Source of the DNA: Rutidosis leptorrhynchoides
Taxonomy: Eukaryota; Streptophyta; Magnoliopsida; Asterales; Asteraceae
NCBI RefSeq assembly: GCF_046630445.1
Contig: NC_092339.1
Coordinates: forward strand, 312,293,501-312,357,500
Length of the DNA: 64,000 nucleotides
Direction: 5' to 3'
Shown here in pieces: positions 11,183-23,718 of the stretch. Both the position numbers and the translations under genes were made by a program. The notes under the pieces were generated by a model. That model was not told where the DNA came from. It made no database searches and worked only from the letters and a program-made list of their open reading frames with translations. Position 1 is the first letter of the stretch; every line of letters begins with the position of its first letter.

Positions 11183-13066
11183 AAGCTTCAACGCTTTAAT
11201 GTCTGCGAAGGTAATGCCCTCGCGCTGGCTGATTTCCTCCAGGGCAGGTATGCGAATCTTTTCAACTTCCTTCTTCGCTCTTGAAAGCGCTTCTTGAGCA
11301 TCGTCAGTGGCACAAATTTCATTCGCCATGTCTGAAGGGAGGGGTATAGAAAGATCGCCAAGCTGGCACAACAGATCATACCATTCACAGCGAGTGGCAA
11401 GTTTTGATGCTTGGGCATACGCCTGAAATTTTTCAGTGACTGGATTGGAATCCATCACTTTATCTGCGAATTCTGGTAGATATTTGACCAGCTGTGCGAA
11501 TTCTTTTTCTGCACTTTCCGCCCTCATTTTGAGTCTGGCGTTCTCCTCCATAGCCTTTTTAAGCCGCGCCTCAGCTCTTTGCGCTTTTTTCTCGTTAGCG
11601 TTGGCAATCTTCACCACATTATCATATTCATCCGACATCTCGGTGAAACGTTCCATGCTGTCTACAGTTAGACAAATTGCATTGTAGCAATTATGCAGTC
11701 TTTGTCTTGCAGCTTAGGGATATGTTAGATTGCGATATTTCTCTTTTGTATCTTTAGGAATAAATTTGTAAAGCTTGCGGTATAGTTGATTGGCCTGCTC
11801 TGCTGCTGCGGTTTCTTCCGCATCATCTTCTCCTTCTTCCTCTCGATTAGATGCTTCTGCGTCAGAGGGAAGAGATAAATTTTCATGCCCGGACTCTTCC
11901 AGAATATCTGCGGGAATGCTCCCAGTGATATTGTAGAGTGGTGTTGCTTCGGCGGATGAATCTGAAATAACAACTACAAACAGATAAGTAAATATAGCAA
12001 GCTTATACGAAAGTAATGCACGCGTAATAAATAAATACTGCGAATACATAATCACTTACTTGCTTCTCGATCAGAAAGAGACTGCAGTCGTTTTTTTTGC
12101 GTGGAGTGGTGGCAGTTTCTGTAACTTTTCGCTTACCGCAGTCTTCTCCACCAGAAATAAAGCATGTATTGATGATTGGCTCATCAATAGGAATAATCTC
12201 GCCGTCGCCATTTTTTAGGCGACAAGCAGGACTGATCCTACTAAAGTCTGTCGACCTCATGATTAGGTCAAGCGAAATCACTGCGACAATAAATTGTATA
12301 AGGCTATGCGAAGAATAAGCATAAGTGTATTATATTAATACATTGAGAAAAATATAAGCGAAATATCATTATTTGTTTGGTCGAACAAAAGAGCGTCATA
12401 ATCGCTCCATGGCCATTGAATGGAGACCCTGCCAATGTACAGTGGTACATTTGAATATGCTCGCAAAATTAGGCCCGCATTTTTGAATGTCTTGAGAATG
12501 TCATTCTCAAGATCATCAAGTATAGACTTCTCGTTGAGAGTGGGATCAAGTTCTGTACACCATCTTCTTGGTATATCGCTATCGACATAGGCGGTGTCGT
12601 TAATATAAAAGAAAGAACTGCGCCAGTTGCCAATTGAATCTTTTGGCGATGTCATTGTGCCAAATTTGCTGCGGAATGAAAACCATCCCACATCATATAG
12701 CACCAGGCTATTGCACGTGCGAAACACGTTTAGCAGCGGTTGTACGTTGGTGGCATTGCAAAACATCTCAAGCAAAACAATTTTATTAATTGCATTTGGA
12801 TGATGCTGCGCCATGGCAATCTTGTAATACTCACAAACACTGCGGAAGAATTGAGTAAGCGGGAATCGCAGGTTTCCCTGAGAGATGGCAGCCTCATAAA
12901 CGGAAATCATCCCCTTAGGGGGGGGGGTCGGCTCGTTGTTCTGCCGCGGGTGCGGTAGGAACAAACTGTGCAACTGGTGGGTACCAATTTGTAGGGTGTG
13001 GAGTTTTGCTTCCGTCATATAGGAAACGAAGCCTCCAGGAGTATGCATAGAAGAAGAGGATGCCAT
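11183..13066 (-). CDS. Antisense additional ORF of Tat-type element (gypsy-type transposon protein family), multi-exon
   Basis: Exon 1 starts at ATG 13066 (MASSSSMHTPGG). It carries the SVYEAAISQGNLRFPLTQFF and YDVGWFSFRSKFG segments that I associate with the putative gypsy-type transposon domain (PF04195-like), and runs to about 12342. A GT donor at 12341 and an AG acceptor before 12303 keep the frame into exon 2 (to about 12060). A further acidic exon (about 11961-11717) and a coiled-coil exon (11656-11183, heptads rich in Glu/Lys/Ala) follow; these later junctions are approximate. A premature-stop-free reading needs splicing, so the gene looks spliced on the minus strand, opposite to gag. 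Two TATA boxes lie 125-155 bp upstream. The protein's function is unknown. Confidence 0.6.
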
Positions 13067-13190
13067 TTGTTGTAAGAAAGATAAAACAGATGTTGAATTG
13101 ACGAAATTAGAGGTTGAATTGATTAATTGCAAGAAACGAGTGTGGTCAGATGAATATGATTGAACGCGTAATTGAGAAAGAAAGCGTAAA

Positions 13191-13220
13191 GTTTTTATAC
13201 GGGTTAGCCAGCTATTTATA
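13191..13220 (-). promoter_or_regulatory. Candidate promoter of the antisense ORF (two TATA boxes)
   Basis: On the minus strand TATAAATAGC (13211-13220) and GTATAAAAAC (about 13191-13200) lie 125-155 bp before ATG 13066, a normal distance for a plant core promoter. This supports independent antisense transcription. Confidence 0.5.
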
Positions 13221-13500
13221 ATTGGAATTAGGGCGAGCAAGTTGAAAAGGTAAGGATTACATTTAAACGGGTAAAATTACTGCAATGAGTAAACGGTAAT
13301 TATCTAGCCGTTACAGCGTATTGATTTGACAGAATTGCGAAAGTTACCGCTGTGCTTATGCGTTAAACGTAATAAAATCAACGGTAATAAATGGTTGGTA
13401 AAAATTATAAAATATTAACTGCGAAAATTTTCAAGAAGCACTTCTTTATTTTTAGAGTTTATCATGATATATTTGCTTCGCGAAAATATATCATAATAAA

Positions 13501-14090
13501 CTGGGGGGACTTGATCATATACATGGCATTGTAAATGTGTGTTTTATTTGCTAAAGGTCAAAAGCAGAATTACGCGAACTCTAAAGCAAAGCTATGCAAT
13601 ATTTGTTGAAAATAAAGCACAGCGGTTATGTTTCCGCGTTAATAAGGGACCGCGGTTTAATCCGCTGAGTTTCCGCGAACGGTTGGGTGATTCGCAGACC
13701 GCGGATATCTCGAATACTATAAATAGGAAGCTTGGCCTCTCATTTATAGGTTGTTGATTCTCTGTCATTTTGCCTAAGCCTTTGTGATTTTCACTTGTGA
13801 TCTTGCCCAAGGGATTTTTACATCGCGTAAAGGTGAATTATGCTAATTAACAATCAAGACCGGGTCAGGGTGGTTGATCACTTGATAGTTAAAGTGAAAG
13901 ACGATCACCGGGGCCCAAAATAATCATTAAACACTCCATCCTCAATCATAATCTTATTGCACTCAATCCGTAATTAAGTAACATCATTAATTAGGGATTA
14001 ATCAAGAAACACGACAAAGCTCCGTTTTCAGCAAGTTCGTAAAGATCCATCAAATCTGAAGGGAACACGCTTTTTTGACCGCAAGAATTT
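13501..14090 (+). repeat. 3' LTR of Tat-type element with TATA box
   Basis: A G-rich tract (CTGGGGGGACT) is followed by TGATCATATACATGG, taken as the LTR start at 13512. A canonical TATAAATA lies at 13718-13725, about 205 bp into the LTR, giving a likely LTR transcription start near 13750. The 3' end could not be fixed; no TSD can be read because the 5' LTR is outside the window. Confidence 0.5.
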
Positions 14091-14466
14091 GTCGCCCGAT
14101 TGAATCTTTTCTAAGATTATAACATTTGAATATTGACGTTTAAAGCTACCACTTCACACGAAATAAAAATGTGATCTATTTAATTTGATTTGTGGATTAT
14201 ACAATGAGTAAATGGGAATAAAAGTTGAAAGTATGTAAAATCTCACAAAAAAAGGGACAAGAAAAAACCTAAGAGTATATTTTTAGGCAAATAACCACTT
14301 AGTTATTACAGAGTATAATTAAGTTGATACTCTACCTAATAAAAAAAACATGTATAACCAAGGTTGAAAAAGACGTGAGACGGGGCCGAAACGTTAGCGA
14401 CCTCAAAACTTCGCAACGGAAAAAAGGGGTCGAAACGGGGTCGAAATGTATGTTGACTAACGTTGA

Positions 14467-15365
<899 letters not shown>

Positions 15366-15759
15366 TTGACCGTTTTTTAAGCGTTGACTGTCTTTTTTGC
15401 CGTTTCAAGGCCCGTTGCAACGATACTAAGCCAAATCCGTTGCGGCGTCCGTTGCGGCGCCCGTTTCAGCCGTTTTTTACAACACTGTGTATAACTTACT
15501 ATCTACTTAAATCACCAAATATTTATTAAACTCATCAATTTATCATTATTTATTACTTTTAATCATGTTTTCAAATAAATCTAGTTAAAATTAAGTTAAA
15601 TATAAAATTTAAATTTATTAAATTTATTCATTTTAAATCAAAAGAAACTGTTTCTTTTATGGAGAGTGTTACTATTACTATGTATTTACTACGAGTATGT
15701 TTAAGAAAACTAATTGATGGTTGGTACTTTTTAGCTGGTAGCTTTTAACTGGTAGCCGG

Positions 15760-16392
15760 TAGGAATGGCAATGGCCACCCGATCTGATCCATCCGCTTCG
15801 TGATGGATATGGATATGGATACGGATATGGATGAACCTAAATGGATATGGATATGGACGAAAAGTTTAATCCATTGATATATTCATTAAAACCCGAAATA
15901 CATATGCGAATACATAAATATAATTTTATGCTTGCATATTTACTACTAAAAATGCATTTACCGTTCAGATTTACATTTTTCTTTCAACTTTATTGAGAAA
16001 TAAGTATGTAAATTACAATAAACATGTATATCTAACAAATAAACATACAAATTACATATTTAATTTTTTCATAATCTACGTTTAATAGTAAATTCAACAA
16101 ATTGAGTTATATCTTAGACAAATATTATACATTCTTGTCGATAAATATTAATTATGTCATGTTATGTTTATTTTACTATACTAGTATTTGTTTTCATCGC
16201 ATATTAGGAAATATTATAACTTTTTTTAACATCCAACAGATGTCCATTAACCCGCTTAATCCAGTAGATATACATATGGATGAATGAACTGAAATTAAAT
16301 GGACATGGATATAGATATGGATGAAAAAAACTAAATGGATATGGATACGGCATCACCCGACCCGATCCATATCTGATTTATTGCTATCCCTA
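15760..16392. mobile_element. hAT-like MITE with GGATATGGAT-rich ends
   Basis: The left end TAGGAATGGCAAT and the right end (opposite strand TAGGGATAGCAAT) are inverted repeats. Flanks are GTAGCCGG (15752-15759) and GTAGCTGG (16393-16400), an 8-bp duplication with one mismatch. Both ends carry repeated GATATGGATATGGA motifs. No ORF of note. The surrounding AGCTGGTAGC-type sequence (about 15720-16560) looks like another repeat, which weakens the TSD argument slightly. Confidence 0.6.
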
Positions 16393-16400
16393 GTAGCTGG

Positions 16401-16805
16401 TAGCTAGTAGCTAGTAGCTTTTTATATGCATTTAGTTGTTTGGCAAAATATCTGAAACTGTTAAAATAAAGAGTAAAATAACAAACAGCTAGACGCTAAA
16501 AGCTAAACGCTAAACGCTATTTCTAGTAGCTTTTAGCTTTTTCCCTCCTTCAAAAACCTTTAAGCTCTTTCAATTAAACGGAACTTTTTATTTAATATGA
16601 GCTTTTTCATAAAAGCTAGAAGCTCCTAAAATCTTGAAATATTTTGTTGAGAAACATGACCTATGTTTTAGTACATTATATTTATATTTATATTTATTAT
16701 ATTTAGATATGTGGGGATTATTAACCCTTATATACTAAATATGATAGGAAACTTGGTAGTTTTAACCCTTATATATTAAATATGATAGGAAACTTGATAG
16801 TTTTA
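16401..16805. other. AT-rich intergenic sequence with a 41-bp tandem duplication
   Basis: There is an AGCTxxTAGC-rich repeat to about 16560, then a direct tandem duplication of about 41 bp (about 16722-16762 and 16763-16803, motif AACCCTTATATA...GATAGGAAACTTG). No gene seen. Confidence 0.6.
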
Positions 16806-17489
16806 GTTATAACTAATTGTAGTTTTGAGTTTGCGTTCACATTACAATCGGTCCCTCAACTTTGACTACATTTACACAACGGCCCTTCAAGTTTACACTT
16901 TCTCAGGGGTAAAAAGTGTAAATATATAATTTTATTAAAATAAAAGAAAATAATTCCACCCAAATTTATAACGGGCCCTATCTTCTCGCTCGGCGCGAGT
17001 TAAATTTTTTCGAGACCACCGTTCAACTCGAAAAAATTTTACGAACCCAACGGGACTAACTATACGCGAAACGGACACTTCTCAAAAAACGCTAAACAAA
17101 ACGACAGCCCGTATCTTTTCGCTCGTCGCGAGTTAAATTTTTTCGACATGAGCGTCATACTCGAAATAATTTTATGAACAAAACGATAAGTACGTTTGAA
17201 AAGGACACTTTTTAAAAAATGCTAAAAACAACGACAACACGTATCTTCCTGCTCGCCGCGAGTTATATTTTTTCGCCAGCACCGTCAGACTCGAAATAAT
17301 TTTATCAACAAAACGAAACTAACTACGTTCGAACCGGACAGATTTTAAAAAACAGTAAAGACGACAACACCAACAACGGCCCTTAATACATGGGTCTTGT
17401 TCTCCTCTGTAAATACACAACGCTACGTTAAATATGAATACGCAGGCCGAAAGCCCCCGCCACATCGCGCGGGCCGGACCCCGACTAGT
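16805..17489 (+). mobile_element. Helitron 1 (3' end defined; 5' end approximate)
   Basis: The right end has the Helitron signature: a GC-rich hairpin (CCCGC, 8-nt loop, GCGGG at 17456-17473) about 11 bp before terminal CTAGT (17485-17489), followed by T. Inside are three tandem units of about 131 bp starting near 16982, 17114 and 17245 (each with GCTCGxCGCGAGTTAxATTTTTTCG). The same terminus in inverse orientation is at 24610. No Rep/helicase ORF, so non-autonomous. Confidence 0.7.
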
Positions 17490-17717
17490 TATTACTATAT
17501 TTAGTACAAAAACATTGCAAACATCAAAAGTCATGTACTATTTGATCATAGTTGTTAGTTAAGAGTTGGGTGGACAGGAGACGACGGTTATTTCCATATC
17601 ACTCTTTTCTTGTTCTCTCCGCGCCTTCTCCCCTTTTTATTCAAATCTCACATTCACTCCATTTTCAATTTCAATCTCAATCCCCAATCAATCAATTAAA
17701 ACCCTAATTCTCTAACT
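17490..17717 (+). promoter_or_regulatory. Upstream/5' UTR region of the PDH-E1 alpha exon, cut by a Helitron
   Basis: Pyrimidine-rich tracts (TTCTCTCCGCGCCTTCTCC near 17611-17630) and an AATC-rich leader up to ATG 17718 look like a plant core promoter and 5' UTR. The Helitron ends 228 bp before the ATG, so upstream promoter elements have been displaced. No clear TATA box. Confidence 0.4.
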
Positions 17718-17957
17718 ATGGCTTTTGCTGGAGCCAAAATTATTCAGCCTCTCACTGTTCACGCATCCGCTACCCGATCCACGGATCCGTTTACCAATAA
17801 TAAATCCACTTCATTATCATCTCCATTTCTCGGATCAACCCGAACCCTAACCCTAACCCGATCCGTTTCACCGTTTACTCAACGTCGATCTGCTTCTACT
17901 GTTGTTGCCGTTTCCGATGTTGTCAAAGGAAAAAAAGTTAAAGCTACTTCTAATCTC
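17718..17957 (+). pseudogene. PDH-E1 ALPHA: Exon 1 of plastid pyruvate dehydrogenase E1 component subunit alpha (fragment)
   Basis: An 80-codon exon from ATG 17718 to a GTGAGT donor at 17958 (phase 0). The protein is Ser/Thr-rich and basic like a chloroplast transit peptide. It contains the FLGSTRTLTLTR and VVAVSDVVKGKKVKATSNL segments, which resemble the N-terminus of plastid PDH E1 alpha just before the conserved catalytic region. The plastid complex makes acetyl-CoA for fatty acid synthesis. None of the thiamine-diphosphate-binding E1 domain is present in the window. TSD reading shows that sequence after the donor joins U-box gene intron sequence at 24148, so this is a detached first exon. 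The open frame running on to 18194 is read-through into inserted elements. Confidence 0.7.
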
Positions 17958-17995
17958 GTGAGTTTTCCTTTTGTTGGTCCGGTTGAGGATCAAAA

Positions 17996-18267
17996 TGTAA
18001 CACCCCAGCTTAACATGACCACAATATTGTCCGCTTTGCCCGCAGGCGCACGGCTTTTTCTTGGCGACCACACACGAGAAGCACTTTCCCAGGAGGTCAC
18101 CCATCCTGGTAGTGCTCTCGCCCAAGCACGCTTAACTACAACGTACTCGCACTTCTACTCAGCCTGTGATCCCAAAACGCGTTGTGTCATTTAAGCGTGG
18201 GTATTACCTTATAATCCCATGATCACTCATGTATGTGGGCGATGTGGGATTTGCCTAGGGTGTTACA
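17996..18267 (-). repeat. Cassandra-type TRIM LTR (272 bp)
   Basis: Its inverted ends are TGTAACACCC and GGGTGTTACA, and it contains a 5S rRNA-like segment, the defining feature of Cassandra LTRs. On the minus strand a G-rich polypurine tract (18270-18281) precedes it, and a PBS-like GTGGCTCTGATA (plus strand, 18334-18345) lies only about 65 bp further right, so the internal domain is very short as expected. The second LTR is missing or reduced to the last few bases near 20037. Confidence 0.75.
18083..18138 (-). ncRNA. 5S rRNA-like segment in Cassandra LTR
   Basis: The minus strand reads AGTTAAGCGTGCTTGGGCGA, then GGATGGGTGACCTCCTGGGA, i.e. the 3' half of plant 5S rRNA including the pol III internal promoter boxes. 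In Cassandra this segment lies in both LTRs. It is not a functional 5S gene. Confidence 0.8.
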
Positions 18268-18337
18268 TTCACCCCCCCTTAGGGACTCATCGTCCTCGAT
18301 GAGGTTTGCCCCACCACCCCCAACGGCACATGAGTGG

Positions 18338-18454
<117 letters not shown>

Positions 18455-20186
18455 AGATTGTATGTTATGCATATGTGTTTATATATATGTATATGCGGGT
18501 TTTATATGTATACATGTATGATTAGATATTAAATATGCATGTACATATATAGAAAAGTGAATATTGGGTCGGTTTAGGTTAATTGGTGATTAGTTGACCT
18601 AATTGGACCTAGTATGACTTAATTGGTCATATGTGGACTTAGTTTGACTTAATTAGGTTAGTTTGACCTAATGTGACTTAGTTTGGTCATATTTGACCTA
18701 GTTTGACTCAATTAGGTTAGTTTGACCTAATGTGACTTAGTTTGGTCATAATTGACCTAGTTTGACTCAAATGGGTTAGATTGACCCGTTTTGACCTAGT
18801 TTGACCTAATTGGTGTTAATTTGACCCAATTGGACTTGGTTTGACTTATGTGGACTTAGTCGACCTAAGTGGACTTAATTTGGGTGTAGTATGACTCGGT
18901 TGACTAGATTGGTTTTAGTTTGACTTGTTATGACTTCCACTTAGTTAGATTGCATGAAAGTGGGCGTTAACTGAGAACATCGGACTGACCGTTAGAGTAA
19001 CTGTCTGTTAACATGGTTGATGTATGGTGTTTATCTTATATATGATTTATATATATACGTGTAGTATAGTTAGTATTGTGGTATAGATTACTAACTTGTT
19101 CAGTGTTATCCTCAGGTGATACGGACGAGGAGAAGACTCGGTGATATTAGACTATCGAGTTCAGCTGGCTATCGGTGAGTGGGTCTATCTAAGGATAGAG
19201 TTTGAGTAGCAAGCCGCGCTACTGTCGTTTACTCTATTTTATTAGACTGTGGTTATATCCGATTTCCATGATTAGATATTTGATTGCCATGTTTAGATAA
19301 TGGTTAACATGTTAGTGAATTATTACATGTTGATGATATTGTGTGATATTATGTGCACCGTGTTTGACGCCAGCCGGGCCTGGGGAGGCTGTGGACTCAT
19401 AACCGAGCCTAGGGAGGTTAGAGTCCGTATGAGGTCAACCGTGCCTGGGGAGGTTGGGTCCAAAGGCTACTGATTGTGGAGTATAGTTTGAATGACGCAT
19501 CTCCTGCGTCCGAATGACTATACTGTGAATCGAGTAGCGAGGACTATCGGTAGACTCTAGCCCGATCAACTAGGAGTCGTGTACTCGTACAAGCCGCCGA
19601 TCCTCATATTGTCATTGTCTTTGATTGTATGCTGTTAGGACGTTAGCATACTTTTATGTGGTTGCTGGATTGATGCTTATACTTGATCCATTAGATAGAT
19701 TCCATTCACTTAGCAGTTATGCTAATTCCCCCTCATTTCCACCCTTGCAGGTTCAGTATGATTGCATGTTAGATACCAGGGTGAAGATGGGATGCCGGAA
19801 GATATGTTTGACGAGTCGGGCCTCTGATGTCGTGTCTTTTTATTACATCAGTCGAGTCGGGTTAAAAAACCTGTTTTGTATATATATGGACTATTTATAT
19901 TTAATAAGCTGTAAATGTAATATTAAACAGGTAATGTGGTTATCCGGTTGTCCGACTTACGAACGGGTCATGCCCGATTTTCTAAAAAACGTCTTGGCCG
20001 CTGTGTTTTAAAAAAAAAAAAAAATCATAGTGTTACACAAAACAACCATTAACGAGCAAAAATCAAAGACGGAAGAGATAAACACGATGAATCAAGCATA
20101 AATCAATATCTTTAATATAAACGTTGAACTTACAATTGATTTAAACTAAGAAACATCGGTGGCTAGGGGAGATCGAGCATGATCTC

Positions 20187-20706
20187 TGTAACAGACTCGT
20201 CCCACATCGGTGGGAGAGAAAAACAAAGCAATCCTTATAAGGGTGTGGATACTTCTTCTGGTATGACGCGTTTTGAGGGTGTTTACCCGAGAAGCAAATC
20301 CGTGAGGTAGAAGTGCGATCCGAGGTTGTACTCGTGCGCGGGTAGCCCGTCGGTGATCGGCTTGTGTCCAAAGCGGACAATATCATACTACGGGCTGATG
20401 GTGATGTTACTTATGGTATCAGAGCTGGGGCCCGCATCGATGTGCACTGCGGGGACGCAGTGTCCCGAAGGGGGGGAGAGTTGTAACAGACTCGTCCCAC
20501 ATCGGTGGGAGAGGAAAACAAAGCACTCCTTATAAGGGTGTGGATACCTCTTCTGGTATGACGCGTTTTGAGGGTGTTTACCCGAGAAGCAAATCCGTGA
20601 GGTAGAAGTGCGATCCGGGGTTGTACTCGTGCGCGGGTAGCCCGTCGGTGATCGGCTTGTGTCCAAAGCGGACAATATCATACTACGGGCTGATGGTGAT
20701 GTTACT
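20187..20706 (+). mobile_element. Complete TRIM retrotransposon (520 bp)
   Basis: Two 225-bp LTRs (20187-20411 and 20482-20706) start TGTAACAGACTCG and differ at few positions. PBS TGGTATCAGAGC (20414-20425) and polypurine tract GAAGGGGGGGAGAG (20468-20481) flank a 70-bp internal region. The TSD is ATCTC (20182-20186 and 20707-20711). The right LTR of element B holds the empty site (about 23879-23890), which proves the insertion. No coding capacity. Confidence 0.95.
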
Positions 20707-20711
20707 ATCTC

Positions 20712-21899
20712 CCCTATGCACAGGATCGTCGAATGCGACTCTTCCAAATTAGGGTTTAGACTCCTGATCTCTTAACCCTAAAGACACACATAAACTGATA
20801 TATATAGACGACCTAGACTTAGGTTGCCCTAATGGGCCTATCAACATGAATAGCCCAACAGTTATATATGCTCCTATAACTCATCAGTTTCACGCGTGTA
20901 TATAAACTAGGTGTACTATGTAAGGATAGACGTTATTCGCTCAGTGACGGCCATACAAAATATGCATCAAAAATTTCCCCCTTGGACGTTGCTGGCGAAT
21001 GATTGTAAACACCTCTTGCAATCTTCAGTCAATCTCTGCTGTAGTACCATAAACTTGTGAATCACAAGCTCCATCAAAAGTCTTCCAGAATACATGAAAA
21101 CCCAAACTTCGAACATCAATGTTTCCGCTCATTGAGGTCGAAATGCTAATTGTCATCTTGTAGTTTCTTTTAACTCATACGTGTTACTCATGGAACAAAT
21201 GCAGCAAGATTCCCCCTAAGACTGATCTGAGATCCCTATCGATATCTCTAATAAACTCTTCAAACAAACCGACTCTCTCAGAATCATAAAATGTAGAATC
21301 TTCCCCCTCACTGTTAGCTGTATCCTATTAGACATCGTAGCACTAACGTTCATCCTGACTTGCTTCTTGTATAGGTAAAATATGTAGAGGAGTCCGTTGC
21401 ACAATTAATAACTCAAATAAGTCTTTATTGCCATCAAACTACCAAAGAAAATCAAATTTGTATCTCATGATCGCGAAACATCAACCTCGGTTCGCTCTAC
21501 TAGGCGAAACTGGAACAAACATATTCCCTCTAAAGCGGAATATAGAGAAGTGCGAAATAATAAACGTTGTAGGCCCATAAATAGTCGTATGCTCCCGACT
21601 ACCCCACTAATACTTCTCAAAACAAGTGTTTTCTTACTCACTTACTAAATAAGTCTAACGGATAAGGAGGTTGCCCACTAAACTTTATACATCAATACTT
21701 CAATGAATAAATACTAGAAAGGTTTCGGGTGAAGATATTGAATAATAAACATTAAGAATATTGGGTTGTTAGGTTTAAGAATAAAAAAAATTGAACTTGA
21801 AAATAATTATTTTGGATCATAAGGTTATTGAACTTGGAAAGAAAATTGATCCATTAACATTTAAGAATGGTGTTTGGTTATACTTCGTAAAAATAAATA
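20712..21899. other. Remainder of left LTR of B and internal sequence, no gene
   Basis: 20712 to about 20963 is LTR B sequence, matched by 23886-24147. From there to 21899 is AT-rich internal sequence with several CCCCCT/TTCCCCC tracts and no ORF with known domains. Confidence 0.55.
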
Positions 21900-22893
21900 G
21901 GAATTATCACTAAAATGCCCATTTTTTCTCCCCTATTTGACTCGGAGCCCATAAAAATAAAAATTTGACAATTTGCCCGCGCAAGACGCAAGGACGCAAG
22001 GTGCTCTTTGCGACCTTGCTCCCCGGTGGACGCAAGGACGCAAGGTGCCTCTTGCTCCCTTGCTTCCCGGGGATGCAAGGACGCAAGGTGCCTCTTGCGA
22101 CCTTGCTTCCCGGGGACGCAAGGACGCAAGGTGCGTCTTGCTCCTCCCTGATATCATAATCAATGTTTTCTTTCAGACATTTCATCAAACACCTTACGTG
22201 CATATCTTTGTTTTGCTCTAAAAATCGGCAAAATGATTATGTAAAACCCTTTAATTGTGATGACAAACGGAATCTTTATGGTAACTGAAAGCAAGATAAG
22301 TAGTTACATGAATGTTTCAATACAACAAAGCTTAAAGAAGAAGCTTTGCACTGTAAACACCAAAAAGAAAAATAATACTAAACAAATAAAAAATAAAATA
22401 AATTACATCTTTGAGTTCAAGATCAAAGCGGGTATCTGGCCTGTCTGAACCGTATCGACTCATTGCTTCAGCGTAAGTAAGCCTTGGGAAAGGGTTTTAC
22501 ATAATCAAAAATGACGTAAGGTGTTTGTAATAGTTTGTCATCACAATTAAAGGGTTTTACATAATCATTTTGCTGATTTTTTAGAGCAAAACAAAGATAT
22601 GCACGTAAGGTGTTTGATGAAATGTCTGAAAGAAAACATTGATTATGACATCAGGGAGGAGCAAGACGCACCTTGCGTCCTTGTGTCCCCGGGAAGCAAG
22701 GTCGCAAGAGGCACCTTGCGTCCTTGCGTCCCGGAAAGCAAGGGAGCAAGAGGCAGCTTGCGTCCTTGCGTTCACCGGGGAGCAAGGTCGCAAAGAGCAC
22801 CTTGCGTCTTGCGCGGGCAAATTGTCAAATTTTTATTTTTATGAGCTCTGAGTTAAATATGAGAGAAAAAATGGGCATTTTATTGATAATTTC
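21900..22893. mobile_element. MULE-type foldback MITE with about 355-bp inverted arms
   Basis: The 9-bp TSD AAATAAATA (21891-21899 and 22894-22902) is the Mutator hallmark. The arms (about 21900-22255 and 22543-22893) are inverted copies starting GGAATTATCAC/GAAATTATCAA, then AAAATGCCCATTTTTTCTC. Both arms carry short repeated GCAAGGACGCAAGGTGC units. The loop is about 290 bp. Open frames across the arms are repeat artefacts; there is no transposase. Confidence 0.85.
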
Positions 22894-22902
22894 AAATAAA
22901 TA

Positions 22903-23718
22903 AAATGGGATCAGTTGACAAATTAAATAAATGGAATTGCATGTGGGACCATGTCCATTCTTCTCATATGAGAAATAGATGTAATCATCCGAGAAAAATT
23001 GATATATGGGAGACAAGGTAGTCGTGGGACCCAGTAGGATAATTTCACCAAAATTACCTTTTTTGCCACCCGATAATTTTGGCATGTTGTGCTGTCACTT
23101 GCTGTCTTCTTCAACTCAAACCACACATGCATCAATTTTCAAACCGAAATTCGTCCATCTTAACACGTTTAAACCCAAATACACGCGTAAATCATGTTTT
23201 CCGACGTGTCAATTACGTGTTTATGCTTCTTACATGCGTGGATAATCAAGAACGCGTGAAAAAAAAAAAAAAAAAAACTGATGAAGAACATGCGGCGGCC
23301 GGTGGTGGTTCAGCGGCGGTTGGTGGCGGCGATTATCAAAAACACATTAAAAACTCCACCAAAACGCACCAAAATTTACAGAAAATAGCATTAAGACCCG
23401 GTAAACATTAACGCATTCTCAGATTTTGCAAACAAACACCCGAAAATTCATGGAAGCTCGATCTCAGATCCAAAAATTCGTAATCAAAAAATTTTGATAA
23501 CTCGATGAATACTACGAATTAGAACCTGAAATTTTGCATACACAATCACGACATAATTTCCAACCTTTCTACGTTTTTACTTTTTTCCAATTCGATCTAG
23601 ATCTTCAAAACCTCAAAAAGTCAACGAAAGTCAACTGTGAGATCTAAAAACGAATTTGCAACGTCTTTTTACCTTCGATCCAATCACGAGCTCGGTTGTA
23701 CCAGCTCTGATACCAATT
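22903..23718 (-). other. 5' internal region and PBS of element B
   Basis: No recognisable ORF; a GGCGGC-rich stretch lies at about 23291-23330. The PBS complement GCTCTGATACCA ends at 23715, next to the right LTR. Confidence 0.55.

Larger units (their letters stand above)
9241..14090 (+). mobile_element. Tat/Retand-type Ty3/gypsy element, truncated and lacking most of pol
   Basis: The content is gag remnant, protease, spacer, an antisense multi-exon ORF, then a G-rich tract and 3' LTR. An additional antisense ORF between pol and the 3' LTR is known for the Tat lineage, which supports the assignment. RT, RNase H and integrase are absent between 10451 and 11160. The 5' part lies left of element 1, outside the window. 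The right boundary is approximate. Confidence 0.65.

Noticed and set aside
18083..18138. Functional 5S rRNA gene
   Set aside because: Only the 3' half is present, inside a TRIM LTR; this is the known Cassandra feature.
17958..18194. Extension of the PDH exon frame to 18194 as a 158-residue protein
   Set aside because: After the GTGAGT donor the frame runs into element B and the Cassandra LTR, including 5S-like sequence.
20141..20747. ORFs of 81 and 119 codons on the minus strand
   Set aside because: They read through TRIM LTRs, which is why they share the same peptide.
21878..22903. Arg/Cys/Pro-rich ORFs around 22000 and 22700
   Set aside because: They lie in inverted-repeat arms of the MULE foldback and appear in several frames at once.
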